Source of the DNA: Montifringilla adamsi
Lineage: Eukaryota; Chordata; Aves; Passeriformes; Passeridae
Assembly (NCBI GenBank): GCA_017590115.1
Contig: JAGGNK010008337.1
Location: 1,798,001 to 1,862,000, forward strand
Direction of reading: 5' to 3'
Length of the DNA stretch: 64,000 nt
Shown here: piece by piece, positions 7,261 to 19,290 of the stretch
Layout of the letters: every line of letters begins with the position of its first letter
Numbering within the stretch: position 1 is the first letter of the stretch
Made by a program: the position numbers and the translations under genes
The notes under the pieces: generated by a model
What the model was told of the DNA's origin: nothing
Database searches by the model: none
What the model saw: the letters and a program-made list of their open reading frames with translations, nothing else

Positions 7261-10200
7261 TGGAGAAGGCGGGTCCGTGCCCAATTCCAACTGCATCCCT
7301 CGATCCCTTTCCTGACGCTGGCAAATCTGATACAACGAGCAACTCGCGAGCAGGACTGTGTCCTTTGCCCCATCTCTTGTTTGTCTGCCTGGGCTCTGCG
7401 GTAGGGCCAGGCCCTTGCATAGGTATGCGATACCTAGCAATTTAGGGTCCTCATCAAAGCCAAAGCCATCAGCACACCATCATTAGCCGGGGTCCTGCTG
7501 CCTTCCCGGCAAGGCAAGTGCTCTGTGCTCCACCTCCTCTTCCCAATATCTCTCAGGGGCTTCATTTGCAAAAGGCACGGCCAGGCTGTGACACCTTGAA
7601 TTACTGCGGAGGAGGACTGAAAGCAATAACAACTGAGACAGCTCCATTACCAGCTCCTCCTTTGGGAGCGGCCTTTTCCCTCCATCTTACTACTTCTTAG
7701 TGTAGGAAGAACACCGATTTGAGACAGGAATTCAGCACATTTGGGCTGGAATAATTCTTCCTGTGGACCTTCTTCTCTTGGCTTCCCTATCATGACTCCA
7801 GCAATTCCCATGAACATCCCTCCAGGATGAGGAGCTCACCCACAGGGAGGTACACAGCAGCAAAACAAACCACCCCAGACCTGCACCAGAGTAATTAAAG
7901 AGCTGCTAAAGCTCCTTCATGGCAGCAGCTCCCAACACTCACTAACCTGATTTTCACTCACACCGTGCGCACACAGTGGGAGAGGGGACACCGAGCAAGG
8001 TGAAATCCCTCAAAAGTTGAGTTCTTTTTCCCTTGCATTCCAGTGCAGATAATGTTTAATTTTATGACTTCCTGCAAGTCTTTAGCATGAACTGAAAGTT
8101 CGTGCAGTGTGACTTCAGGGTATGCCAATTATGTAAATCAGCACTAAAATAACAATGGCAATGTAGTTTACACATCACTGACATTAAATGAGCACTTCAA
8201 CTTCTAATTGCCATTCCAGTTCAATCTTAGTGGGTCATGCCAGGAAAAAGTAATTTCTTGCCTCAACACTTACTGCTTGTGCCTGGAGCACAGGCTCTAG
8301 TGTATGCCCAGCACAGCGTTATCTCCAGGAGCTCTCTGTATTAGGATAATGAGCCTTAGAAGGGAGAAACATGTTTGTGGTTGCTCTGAAGGCCTGCATA
8401 TGCTCTGATCTGATAAAAACAGGGTCTTGTAGGTTTGGCCCTCTCTGATTTTAAGTATAAATAAGCTCTCAGACGCTTCTCTTGGCCATAAAACACCTTG
8501 CCTTTAAACTTCGTCAGGTCTCAATCTATTTTGATCTGGAGCTGCTGGGGCACAATTCTGCCTTCCCATCCATTTTCTTGAGGGCCCAGAAAACAACACT
8601 GAAACATCTATAACACATTCCCTGAGTGCACTGGCACCCACCCACACCAGAACCTCAGCCATGGCCCCCAACCTTCCCCACAGAAAGATTTCTTACCAAG
8701 GCAGATCCAGCCCCGCTGAGGCAGTATCCTGGAATATGGAGGAAAAGGTTAAAAAGCGTTATCCCTGAAGGTTTGGTTTTGGTCTGCGTCTCAGCACAAA
8801 AACTGACTAAATTCTGCCTTGTGTTCAGGCCTGCTCTCCCCCAACCCCAGCACACCTGGGCTCACCAGCTGAGAAGCATCTTCATGATTACAGAGAGAAT
8901 TGGAGACAGGTGGATTTAGGTATAATGAACTGGAGGCAAACACGCCTGGATGTGCCCACCCAGACTCCCAGCTCCACAAACCAGCCCTTGTCCTCTTCCC
9001 ACTCCTAAAGCTGTGCAGCAGCACACTTGAGATAAAGAAACTAAAGCTAAACCCCTGCATTTCCTGCAGCTGAAATTCCTCACAAGCTCTGTGAAAATGA
9101 GGGGTTGAGTTGGACATCAGCTAAATATCCAGCCCCATCCAGGTGGGCTCCTACAGTGTCATTGCATTTTACAGAGTTATTTCAAGAGCAATCCTGTTCT
9201 TCAGCCCAAGCCCTGCCAGAGAGAGAAATCAACATTTACACTGAAAAGATCTGTGTTAGTAAAGCTGACTGTGCATATTTGTTAATCTCCTTTGTGAAAT
9301 TTCACTTCTCCCCCACAAACTCCACGAATTCATTGCTTTCTTCTTTACCACATGCACTCCTTTTAGTCTTTTTTTTTTTTTTTTTTTTTTTGAGGGGGGC
9401 AGGTGTTTAGCCAGTAAGTACTCAATTAGTGGCACCTGCTGCTAATGTTTCAGATCCAGGTGTTCCTTGCTAGGACCCAAACACAGCTGATAGAGATCAA
9501 CTTCAGGTGTTGTTGGGTTTTCTTTGTAAAAGGGTGGAAAAGTATCCAAATAAGGACATGTCTTACAACAAGGAGAGAGTCCTTTTTTCAGGGTAAGAAG
9601 AAAATATTTTCTTCCCTCAGAATTTTTTCTTACAAGTCCTGTACAAAATCACATTTATACACTGCCACAACGTAGTGTCTTTTTTTCCAGCTTGGTTACA
9701 CTGCAACCAGCTCTGCTGGTGGCTGTGGGCAGGAGACTTCAGCTGGAGGACCTAGATGAGAAAGGCTCCCTGGGGTCTGTGACCACAGCTTGCAATCCTT
9801 AACAAAATAGCCTAAATTCTGGTCTGCAGAAACACTTGCATCACTCCATGCACAGTGATGCTCAACATTTTACTACTGGCACCAGCAGCCCCATGTGACT
9901 AACACGGAACATTTTTGAGATTCCCAGTTTAGACCACTGTCCCCTGGATATGATAAGTATGTGAGATATGAAATGTTAATGGTAGTGAGCTTTTTTTTAT
10001 GGATTTTGCACGTTTCAGTGAATAAACCTCTTGATAAAAGTCTGTGCTGAAGTATGAAACATACACTCAGTACAGCATCAAATGTGAGCAGAGCGACGCC
10101 GAAAATGAGTTAAGATGTGTTAGTGATGTTGAGGTTTTGCCTTCATAATGGGTAGAGATTATCTGAAAGCTTTTCTTTTCCTGAGCTGTGCTTCCTGTTG

Positions 10201-11044
10201 GCATTTGTGTGAATATGATGTGTGGCCATTCTTTAAAATATTACTTAATACTGTTTTCCAAAGACACATTTGCCTTTTGGTGGTTTGTCTTTTAACATCT
10301 ATCAACTGGCTCTGCTGCACAGCCTGTCTCCTGTTCTGTGAAGGATGGATTCTCACCTGAGAAGATAATTTACAAGAAGGTGATTTGTTTTTGAAGAGAG
10401 GAAAGGCAGCTTATTCAGAAATGTCTATTTCTTTTTTATTCACCTTTGCTGAAATCTGGCAGCTCTTCAAAGCTGTTGCTCTGTTTCACAGTGAGTCTCA
10501 ATTTCATTCATCAAATCTCAGCTTGCTTTCCATCATAGTGGCAGGGAAATTGGAATTTATCAGGAAATACAATGCAGACCCAGGATTTTCTCAATTTCCA
10601 GTATGTCTCCACTCCTAGTGAACGATAGCAGTTGCTCCCAGCTCTGTTACATCTGCAAATACAGGCTGCAGCAATCAGTTCACGTGGCTGTGAAACTGAT
10701 TACAGCTTTGAAACTGCGAGACAAATTCCTACAATTTGTAATAAAATTACTGGTGAAAAAGGAAAAGGGGAGGCTAATATAATAACCTCCTTTTTTTAAG
10801 TGTTTTTTTTCCTTTGCTGCTGCAAAGTTCCAGATTTCAAAACCCAGCATTTGACCTGTGGCTTTTATCATGAAGAGGTGAAAATGCCACAACACCTCGG
10901 TACAGCCTGGAGAACAATCATCACTGGACAGATTCCGAGGCAGTGGCACCACTGATGCATGTTTAATGCCATGCAGTGGAACAGTCACAGACAAGGGCAA
11001 TTCAGTAGGCCCTGAGCTGATTCAGAAGATCCCAGCTCTCTTCC
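7261..11044. other. Unique non-coding DNA upstream of BMP2
   Basis: No gene or recognisable repeat apart from a T23 run at 9369-9391. ORFs are at most about 110 codons and lack domain features. CpG content drops to background. This is the most promoter-proximal part of the upstream desert. Confidence 0.6.
9369..9391. repeat. Poly-T tract (T23)
   Basis: An uninterrupted run of 23 T followed by GAGGGGGG. No SINE or LINE body is recognised beside it. Confidence 0.85.
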
Positions 11045-11215
11045 CAGCAATAGGAGTGTCCTTTTACTTTCCACAGTGCCTTGGTTTCCCCACTGTGGAA
11101 ATGGGATCATCATGCTGACCCTCACTTGTAAGTTCCTGCAAGACCTTCAAGTAAAAGCACTAAGGGTTAGTCACTGCAATTGTTTGGGGTTAAATATTAG
11201 GTTAATAATAATCTC
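11045..11215 (+). mobile_element. Old MIR/CORE-SINE-like fragment
   Basis: The stretch GCCTTGGTTTCCCCACTGTG with GAAATGGGATCATCATGCTGA resembles the MIR-class 'cctcagtttccccatctgtaaaatgggataataat' segment. A degraded 'gtaaagcacttagg'-like tail follows near 11150-11170 and an AATAATAAT end near 11203. Identity is by recognition of the consensus pattern and divergence is high. Confidence 0.5.
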
Positions 11216-14200
11216 AAATATCTGGGATCCTAAATCTTGCCTCAAAGACAGTGGCAAAGTTCCTACTTGTTTTGGTGGTACAGGCTTACATGTTTAAGCA
11301 ATGAAGAGACAGGGATGCCAACCCTTCTGGTCAGAAGATTTGGAGCAAAGTGGGATTTTTTAATTATATAAGTCTCGTTAGGAAGACAATGAGGTGAGGG
11401 TGTTCTCCCACAAGAAAGGGAAATGGCTGCGTCATAGATGGTCCACTTCAAGAGCTTATAATTTCATCACTGCAGAGATGACGTCAAGCAAAATGGAGGA
11501 TAAAATAAAGTTACGCATATTGTCTTAAGAAGTGCATATTTTAGCAGTGAAACTGGATAATGTTTTGCAATTAAAATAAAATAAAGGCAAGTGTGACGTT
11601 CTGTTTAAGCAGCTTGTGTGTATGAAGGCTTTATTGTAGCTGCAGATTTAGGGCATATGAAAAGGTTTTCTGTGCTCAGTTGCAGGATGAAAGCCATTGC
11701 ATCATCGGGCATTCTTGTTCTCTAACACTTCTTTGCCTTTGATAGCGAATGCTTGCAATTTTATTTTCTGCTGTAAAGTCATGTTTGCTCAGGTCATTAT
11801 CATTCCAATTTTAAATATCCTCTCAGGAGGAGGCAGAAGTACAGAGAGCAATAGTGAAGATTTGTGCCTGCTCGGTGGCATGTGCTGGGCACAAGTGCTC
11901 AGCAGCTGCACCTGCTTTGTGCTGGCAGCAAAGCCCTTGGTGAGCTGCTTTCAATCCCATCCCTTGTTCCCAGCCTCCAGAGGGGCTCTGATGGGCACAG
12001 GTCTCCATTCAGACATCACCATGGAACTTCTATTTGGGAGCCTGTTTGCTTGTGTGCTACAGAATCTGCTGGCTGGGAGGGGCCTTAGGAGAACAGCATC
12101 CTTTGTTCCCAGGTTCTTGTCCGCTCCAGCACATTCCAGATTGCAGGGACTAATTATTAGCAGCACACATTCAACTGCTTCAAGGTACTGCTTATTCTCA
12201 GAACATCTGTAACCTTGAAGTTACGGAGTCACAGTCAGAGTCATCTCCCTGTATCCAGCCTCCACAATCCTTTCCAAGGGGAGGAATATCCACTGTCTCC
12301 ATTTTACAGAAGGAAAGAAGGGGCAGAGACCAGAAAAAGGCTATTTTTTTAAAAGGTACACAGGCGCCCAAAGACCTGAGGAGGTCACACTCAGATTTTC
12401 AACAATGCATAAGCAGGTTAGACAGAGTCTTTGGGTTAAAATTCCTAAACTTCAAGTGAGATGTTCAGTACAGAGCTTGTGGAGATACTTTTTAAAAGTC
12501 TGATACTGAACTTATTACCCAGTAGTTTCCTGACAAATTCCTGCAGTGCCTTGTCCCCAGTTCTTACTGCAACCCATAAATCCTAGCAGGAATATGATAA
12601 TCCCATCCAACTACAGAGAAAAGCTCTGATGTGGTAAGAGTCTATTTACACAGAAGAGAGAGGGGTTTTTACAGCCTTGGTCAGGATAATAAAGGTCAGG
12701 GTACCCAGGTACAGATTGCTAGCCTAGGACAGGGACACACGGAATTCCCTCATTTGCTGTGCCATCACCTCCTCCCTTTGCTTTTTTCCAGGCCCCACTG
12801 CAGGATGGGTGCTGTGCAGCCAGTCTGCTCAGCACTTTGGGAAAGCCTGGGCCAACCTTTATATTCCTTAACACTTTTAACTGCCCTCCCTCACCACACC
12901 ATGGCTTCCTGCTTTTTTCTGGTATTTGCAGTGACCTATCTCCCCTCACTTTATGTGCTCATGAAAGTAAGCACATCCATCAGTCTGTTCAGGATTAGCC
13001 TGGAAAAGCAGTGCCATAAAACCTCCATGATGTGCAGCATTGTCCAGTTACTAATTCCATTATTCCCATCAATTTTGCTTTCTCTCCCTGGACTTAGGCA
13101 GCCTTGGTGTTGTGTTACTGTAGATTTGCCCTTCCTTACATTTTCTGTTTCCTCTCCAGTATTCAGGTGCAGAGGCTCAGTAAACATTCACATCCACTTC
13201 AGGTGGGTAAATATTGCATACATTCCTTTAGTCAGCTGTGGAATAAACTCCTTTCAAATAAACCAAAATACTAAACAAACAAACAAGCTGGGGAAGCATG
13301 GGATAAACTTCATTTACTTTGTACCTCAGACCATCTCCCTTGCTTTCTGCTTCCCTTTGTACATCCCAAACTTCTGCATAAGCCCTGACAGCCAATGGGT
13401 TTCAAAAAAGGAACTGCCCCAAAATTCCTCCTGCCTCTCTTTGCCAGAAAGGGCAGCCAGCACTTGAAGCAGGAAAGAAGTAAGATCACCACAAGCCCCA
13501 AATTAATACCTTAAATCATTTCAAACAAACTATAAGTCCTGGTTCAGTTGCTCGCACAGTCTAGGAAGAATCCTGAGGACCTGAAGCTCAAGTTTGTGAA
13601 TAAATCCTTGGAAAATCAGGGCTGCTCTCTCCATACCAGTGGAAAATTGAAAATCCAAGTTGTGCAATCTCATGTGACATTCATTTCTGCAGCTGGTGGG
13701 AAAATAGTTTCCTTACAAAATAAACTTAATAAAAAGTAGACTGTTTTGTATATCTTTTTTTTTTTTTTCCCCTAAGCAGCTTCTAAAATGTCAGACATTA
13801 ATTTTGAGGAACTGTGATAGATTAAAATAATACACCACTGAAATAATATGTCAATATTATGTTTTCCTTTCTTCCCTTCATTCATTTACAATATTGGACA
13901 CGTTCTGATAAAACAAGCTCAATTTTCCAGGTCTAAAACTACAAAAAAGCTTTTCTATGAACTCTCCAAAGGAATATCTACTTATATGATAAAACAAAGA
14001 TTTATTCCTCTTAAGATGAAGTGAAATCACTGCTACCCCAACTGAATGCCATTTGCTCTGTGGCTTTCCCAAAACCCCATGTGAAAAGGAGGCTCCTGAG
14101 CTGCCACATGAACATCACTTAAATTTTGAAGCTTTTGAACTTTTAACATTTTTAAGCAGAGCAGCAGGTTAGCAGGACTATCACCATTGTGTTCAGAGAA

Positions 14201-14449
14201 ATAGTATTTTCCAATGTTCTTCAAGAGGGGAATAACTGCTCCTCCTAATTAGTCCTGCTACTGATAAAAGCATTTCTAATACCATCACTTTGATATAAAC
14301 AATGTAATAAAACCAGAAAAAGATACACAGCTCCCCTGAATGAGGAGTCTCTAGAGCTTTTCTCTTATTTTAATATTTCCCATCCTAAAAGTAGAAGAAA
14401 CCGCAGCAACAAATCCCATCTTAAGGGGGAAAAAAACCCCCCAAGTTAA
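11216..14449. other. Non-coding DNA with isolated sites
   Basis: Contains a full CRE/ATF octamer TGACGTCA at 11479-11486 and a weak reverse MIR-like trace around 12288-12345 (CATTTTACAGAAGGAAAG). The plus-strand ORF at 12631-13467 (278 codons) has no recognisable domain, signal or codon-use support and is not called. A T run and AT-rich sequence lie at 13750-13860. Confidence 0.5.
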
Positions 14450-14590
14450 CTGTGGGAAGTGTTCAAGGCCAGGCTGGAGGGCTCGGATCAGCCTGGGTTA
14501 GTGGGACGTGTCCCTGTCCATGGCAGGGGTTGGAGCTGGATGATCTTTTAGGTCCCTTCCAAGCCAGCTCAGTGACCCTCTGGAGGGAAT
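14450..14590 (+). mobile_element. CR1 LINE 3'-end fragment
   Basis: Matches the CR1 3' region in order: GGAAGTGTTCAAGGCCAGGC, TGTCCCTGTCCATGGCAGGG, TTGGAGCTGGATGATCTTTT, AGGTCCCTTCCAAGCC. The terminal 8-bp repeats (ATTCTATG type) are no longer recognisable. CR1 is the dominant LINE of birds. This is a severely 5'-truncated, dead copy. Confidence 0.92.
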
Positions 14591-16416
14591 TTCTGTCTCG
14601 CCCTTGCCAAGCCAGTGGGCAATTGGAGCTTGGCACTGCAGCTCGGAGGACTGCGGCCGCCCTGCTGTGCTGAAGAAGGCAAGGACTTCCAGCCAGAAAT
14701 GGGCATTCAGGGGGCAGAGTGCCCCTAGTTTCTTCCCAGGTTACTGAAACTGCAACTTTTCCTTCACTTGTGTGAAGAACACTCGTTACATCCACCTTAA
14801 ACAGAAATGCAGGTGCAGCAATACCAAAGTGATCTGTCATATCACTGCCCGATCTCAGAGCCTGACAGAAGTGTACCTTGTGCCCTGCTTCCTTCTCTTC
14901 CCACAGCTCCATGCTCCTCGTGAGCCCACTGCATTTTCAAAGCAAAACCCTCTTCTTCCAAAGCCCAGGGCCAAATTCCATGGGAGCAAACTAAACCCAC
15001 AGCTCTGTTTGTATCTCTTCCTCTGAGGCTACATCTCTACTAGTAAATCCAGAGTGCCTGGGAACATTCCTGGGCACGGAGGCCAGCTGGCATGGAAAAG
15101 CCTGCTTCACTGCTGGCTTCCTCAGCAGGATGGCTGCATGCAAACTGCTGCTTGGGGATGGTCCCAGGGAGGTTAGACAGTAAGAAACCACCTGGCAGAG
15201 AGCTTCCTGCCTGGCCCAAAGGCACCCCGGGCTGTCCTGACAGCTTTGGATGTGCTCCCAGGCACTGCAGTGTGGACACGTGCAGGTGCTCCCAAGGCCA
15301 TGCCCACCTCTGCCTGCCCAGAGGATGCAGGACCTGGGTTAAGGCTGCCACCACTTCAGTCAGCTGCTGGGGATTTCACCCAGTGCTGAGCACACTTTTA
15401 TCTGCACAGGAGCTGTTGATAAAAGGCGCCCAGAGGGGAAACCACTTGAAAGCAGAGCTGCGGTGATGCAGAGAGCAGCTCTGGGGCAGGCTGAGGTGGG
15501 ATCCCAGGGAGCCAGAGCTGTGGGCTCCTGAACACCCAGAGGGGCTGAGGGGTATGAGGTGAGAGGACTCCCAAAGCCCCAGTGCTCAGCCATTCCCACA
15601 GAGGGGCTGAGGGGGCTTGCACAAACTGCGCAGAGGTTTGGCCAGGATCACTGGAGCTCTGCACTGGCACACCCATGGCAAGCAGCACAGCAGAGCTCTG
15701 CACTGTGTTTGATCCACAAGCTGGTCCAAACTGGCACCCAGCTTTCACTGGCATTCTCTTCATCGAGGTGACACTTTACAGCCATAAACCCTGTCTTGGT
15801 TGCAGGGAGCAGGGAAAGGGGTCATCTTTTCCTCTCACATCCCCACTGAGGGCCTCCTCCACTTCTCACACCCAACCATTCCCCCTACCTCAGGTCTCTC
15901 CAAGTTTGGATGAAACTTCTCCAGACATTTAAGCTGACTCTGACTATTTTCTCTGGTTAGGAGCAATTGTACATGCTGCTCTGCTGGCAGGTGAAAGGGA
16001 GGAAGCAGCTCCAGGGAGAGGAGCGGGGATGTTTGGCAGAAAGTGCTGTTGCCAGGTGGGGATGAGTGACCAATACCTCTTTGGGCAGGTTTTTATTTGT
16101 TTTGTTTTGCTTTTAAAAAACGCTCAGTCAAACCTCAATCTAGTTTTATTCCTTCACTATTCAGCCATAAATTGGGCAGGAGGTATCAGGGTTTCTGCAC
16201 AACCACAGCAAAGCCACTTCTCCCATCCACGCTGCAGTTTGATAACCCCTTGTTTGGATCCAGGCTTGACATTTCCCATGGCTAATTTATTCCAGAGGTG
16301 AAGGACCCTTCCCTCCTTGCTGCATCTGCCCTCTGTTCAGCACAGGAACTTTCTGAAGCCAGCCTGGCTGGCATGAACAGCATCCCAAACAACACAGCTG
16401 ATCAATGCCCAGGCTG

Positions 16417-16476
16417 CCACCATCCCTCCCAGCAGATCCCTCCTTCCCACCATCCCTCCCAGCAGATCCCTCCTTT
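16417..16476. repeat. 30-bp tandem duplication
   Basis: Two near-identical adjacent copies of a 30-bp unit that includes CATCCCTCCCAGCAGATCCC. The second begins near 16447. This is a short direct duplication of pyrimidine-rich sequence. Confidence 0.8.
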
Positions 16477-17379
16477 CCAGCCTGCTCCATCTCTGCCACA
16501 AACAGGTTCAAAGAGCTGGTTTGTCTGAAAAGTAAAACCTTCTTGAAGCGCGTGCAAGCGCTTTGCTCGGTGGGCTCCTGATCAAGGTTGGAACTTCTAC
16601 ATTACAAATATATCCTTTCCTTTATATTTGAATGCAATGTAAATTCATTTAACAGGTAAATCTCAGTTAAAATCTTTACCTTGTAAACCAGGATTTAAAA
16701 ATCTATAGGAGCCACGTTCCCTTCCCTGCCATAGCTGAAGGTACAGTAGCTAATGTTTCAGCTAACCTTTTGGTCAAAATCAAATGAGGTTCACATTAGG
16801 CCCACAAAAGGAAATCATGACTGATGGTCTGGCCTGCACAACTACAATTCTTTTAGTAACAAAAATATTTTGTAAGTTCATTGATTATTGAAATCAAGCA
16901 ATGAGTTTGGAGCTACATAAAATGATTCCAATTAGATTCAAGTAATTGCCATTTTGAGTGAGCATAAGCTTTTCTGGATAAAAAAAAGGAGCAATAAAAG
17001 CTCAAGTATATTTAAGCTTTCATAGCTTTTTTGTCTTTTTTTCATCCTCTTTTTTCTTTTATTGTGAGAGAGATACGCACACAGGGATGAGGGGAGGAGC
17101 AACAAGGACGTATGAAAAAAGAGGAGTGATTTTCCCAAGCTGATTTCCTGGGTGACCCAGTCTCCCTGGGAATGCTGCCCCTGTGATCTGCACCAACTGG
17201 ATCAGCAACAGCACGAGAATCCAGAGCTTCCACCACACCATGAGTGGCAAAGGGAGGAAAATCCAGCAAAGCACACATTTCAGAATCGCACCACAGAGAT
17301 CCTCAGGAGGACCATGAGTGATCAAGGAGTTATTAGTGAGGAAGAGAAGATGAATTATTTCTGATTTTATTGCCCAAAT

Positions 17380-17510
17380 GTCATCATTAGATATTTAATC
17401 TCCTGTGCCCACTACAAAAAAATTAGTTCTCTACAGCCTCTACCAGTGATTTAATCTCTGTAGAGTGCAATTTGCTCCTAATTACAATCAGATCATAATT
17501 ACAGATTTAC
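17380..17510. promoter_or_regulatory. Candidate enhancer: paired TTTAATCTC and paired TAATTAC
   Basis: TTTAATCTC occurs at 17394-17402 and again at 17450-17458 (K50-type homeodomain core TAATCT, as bound by OTX/PITX). TAATTAC occurs at 17479-17485 and 17496-17502 (general homeodomain core). The stretch is AT-rich and free of recognised repeats. It resembles conserved non-coding elements near developmental genes, but conservation has not been tested. Confidence 0.3.
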
Positions 17511-18539
17511 ATTTTTGGATGGCTTCTTTTGGGTCTCAATATGAATAGTGTGACACAGAACAGTTTTTGCTTTAGCTCAGCTTTCGTTTGCAGCTTTTTA
17601 GTGTTTCCTTTTGAAGTCCTGGAGAGGAATAGGAAGCCTAAATCCAGTGAACTTGTAAAGCTCAGCTGAAACTGTGACTACTGAGCCTAGCTGAAGACCT
17701 ACTCCTTCCTAAAAACAGTTGTTACAGTATCTTGGTATTTCTGGGACTCATCCCAGATTGAACATGACAAAACACCAGGATCTTTTCCTCAAAGACAGTC
17801 TCCCATGATCCCCATGTGGGCTCTAACTTTAAACTGTCTCCTAACTTTGTAAATATTTTTCCTTAACAATGGTTCAAGAACAAAAGGTTTAGCAGGCAGG
17901 AAATGTCAATATTTGGTTTTGATGAGAAACGAGTGTCTCCTTTCTCTGACTTACAAAAGATTGTCTTTTATGAGCAGTTCTGCCAAGCAAGCAGAGGAGC
18001 ACTGGAGTGCCAAGGCAGGTAAGCACAGCCACGCAAAGCAATGCTCTGGAAACTTCTACTTCTTTAAAGATGTACAGAAATTTTTCACTAGAGAAACCCA
18101 TTTAGCAAATATTTCCCTGAACTTGGGAATGACAAATTCAGACTGCTCTGCAGTAAACCCTCAATTACCTCCAATAACAAACAGACACCTTCTTTGATAC
18201 AGGCTGAACAGGACCAATGCACATATTTTGACCATATGAGGGGTGTGATGACCCCTCTTCTTTTTTGGAGATTGATTCAAATAAACAAACAAACAAAGGC
18301 AAACCATGCATTTTGCCTTTGTCTGCTTAGAAGTCAGTACCCTAAATAGTGGATGGAGAATGCATTGCCCCTGATTAGTGGGAATTGAGGCAGGGAGGTT
18401 TAAATCACATTTTCTCGTGGATTAATGTCTTTTTGTTGTCCCTTTTTATCCAGGAAAAAAGGAGGCTCTAAATGCAGTTGGCTGTCTGCTCCACCACAGT
18501 TCAAGTCAATTGACTGTGCTGGGGAGTCTCAAATGTTTT

Positions 18540-18612
18540 CTTTCCTCATAAATTACCTTCATTAGCTATGTAAATAGAACCCTAATGAGATACTAATTAG
18601 CTGTTAAGATTT
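18540..18612. promoter_or_regulatory. Candidate homeodomain-motif cluster
   Basis: Within about 70 bp lie TAAATTACC, CATTAGC, CTAATGAG and CTAATTAGC, all homeodomain-type cores. No repeat is recognised. Enhancer function is inferred from motif density only. Confidence 0.25.
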
Positions 18613-18953
18613 CGATCTCAAATAACACAAACAGTTGTGCTGTAACCATCTGTTTGTGTTTGCCAACTTGCAAGCACGTGCCACCAACCTGCCAACCCCA
18701 CAGGCTGCTGCCCTGGCTGCTGCTGCCCCTGCAGTGCACACGTCTAGGATGGGTGCTGGAGGTGAGGGGCTTGGATCAACACCCCCAGCCTGCTCCTCAA
18801 GCTCCTGTGGCTGCTCCTAAAGTATTTGTGAGGCTGCACCCTCTGATCAGCTCGTTTGTCCTTGCTTCTCAGGCTACAGGAAGTTTTCTTTATTCATTTT
18901 ATTAGGAGAACTGAAGGAGTACATAGGGAGTTGGTGGACTGCCTAAAGGAGGA

Positions 18954-19290
18954 TTTCACAGAATCACAGCATAATTTGGGTTGGCAGGGAGCTTTGAAGG
19001 TCGTTCAGTCCAGCCCCCCTGCAATGAGCAGGGACATCTCAATTGTATCATGTTGCTCAGAGCCTCACCTTGACTGTGTCCAGGGATGGAACATCTACCA
19101 CCCCTCTGGGCAATCTGTGCCAGTGTTTCACCCCCTCATCATAAAAAAATTCTTCCTTTTATCTAATCTACATCTACCATCCTTTAGTTTTAAACCATTA
19201 CCTTATCACTATGGGTCCTACTAAAAAAACCTGTCCCCATATGTCTTATAAGCTCACTTTAAGTATTGAAAGGCTGCAATGGGCAGAACA
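18954..19290 (-). mobile_element. CR1 LINE 3'-end fragment, minus orientation
   Basis: Reading left to right gives the reverse complement of the CR1 3' end: CACAGAATCACAGCATAATT, TTTGGGTTGGCAGGGAG, GTTCAGTCCAGCCCCCCTGC, GGGATGGAACATCTACCACC, CTCTGGGCAATCTGTGCCAG, then ATTCTTCC...ATCTAATCTACATCTACC and TTGAAAGGCTGCAATGGGC. The 3' terminus is at the left edge. Moderately diverged, 5'-truncated, no ORF left. Confidence 0.95.

Larger units (their letters stand above)
14591..18953. other. Non-coding DNA with enhancer-like AT-rich stretches
   Basis: No gene seen. It holds a 30-bp duplication at 16417-16476 and AT-rich, homeodomain-motif-dense stretches at about 17380-17510 and 18540-18612, listed separately. 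A short (AAAC)n is at 18282-18297. The part at 14600-16500 is GC-richer unique sequence with chance ORFs up to 124 codons. Confidence 0.5.

Noticed and set aside
4324..7445. Many overlapping ORFs of 70-300 codons in all frames
   Set aside because: High GC in the CpG island removes stop codons; the translations are Arg/Pro/Gly/Ala-rich with no domains.
12631..13467. 278-codon plus-strand ORF
   Set aside because: It has no recognisable domain, no coherent composition and no splice or promoter context. It lies in AT-mixed intergenic DNA where a chance frame of this size is possible.
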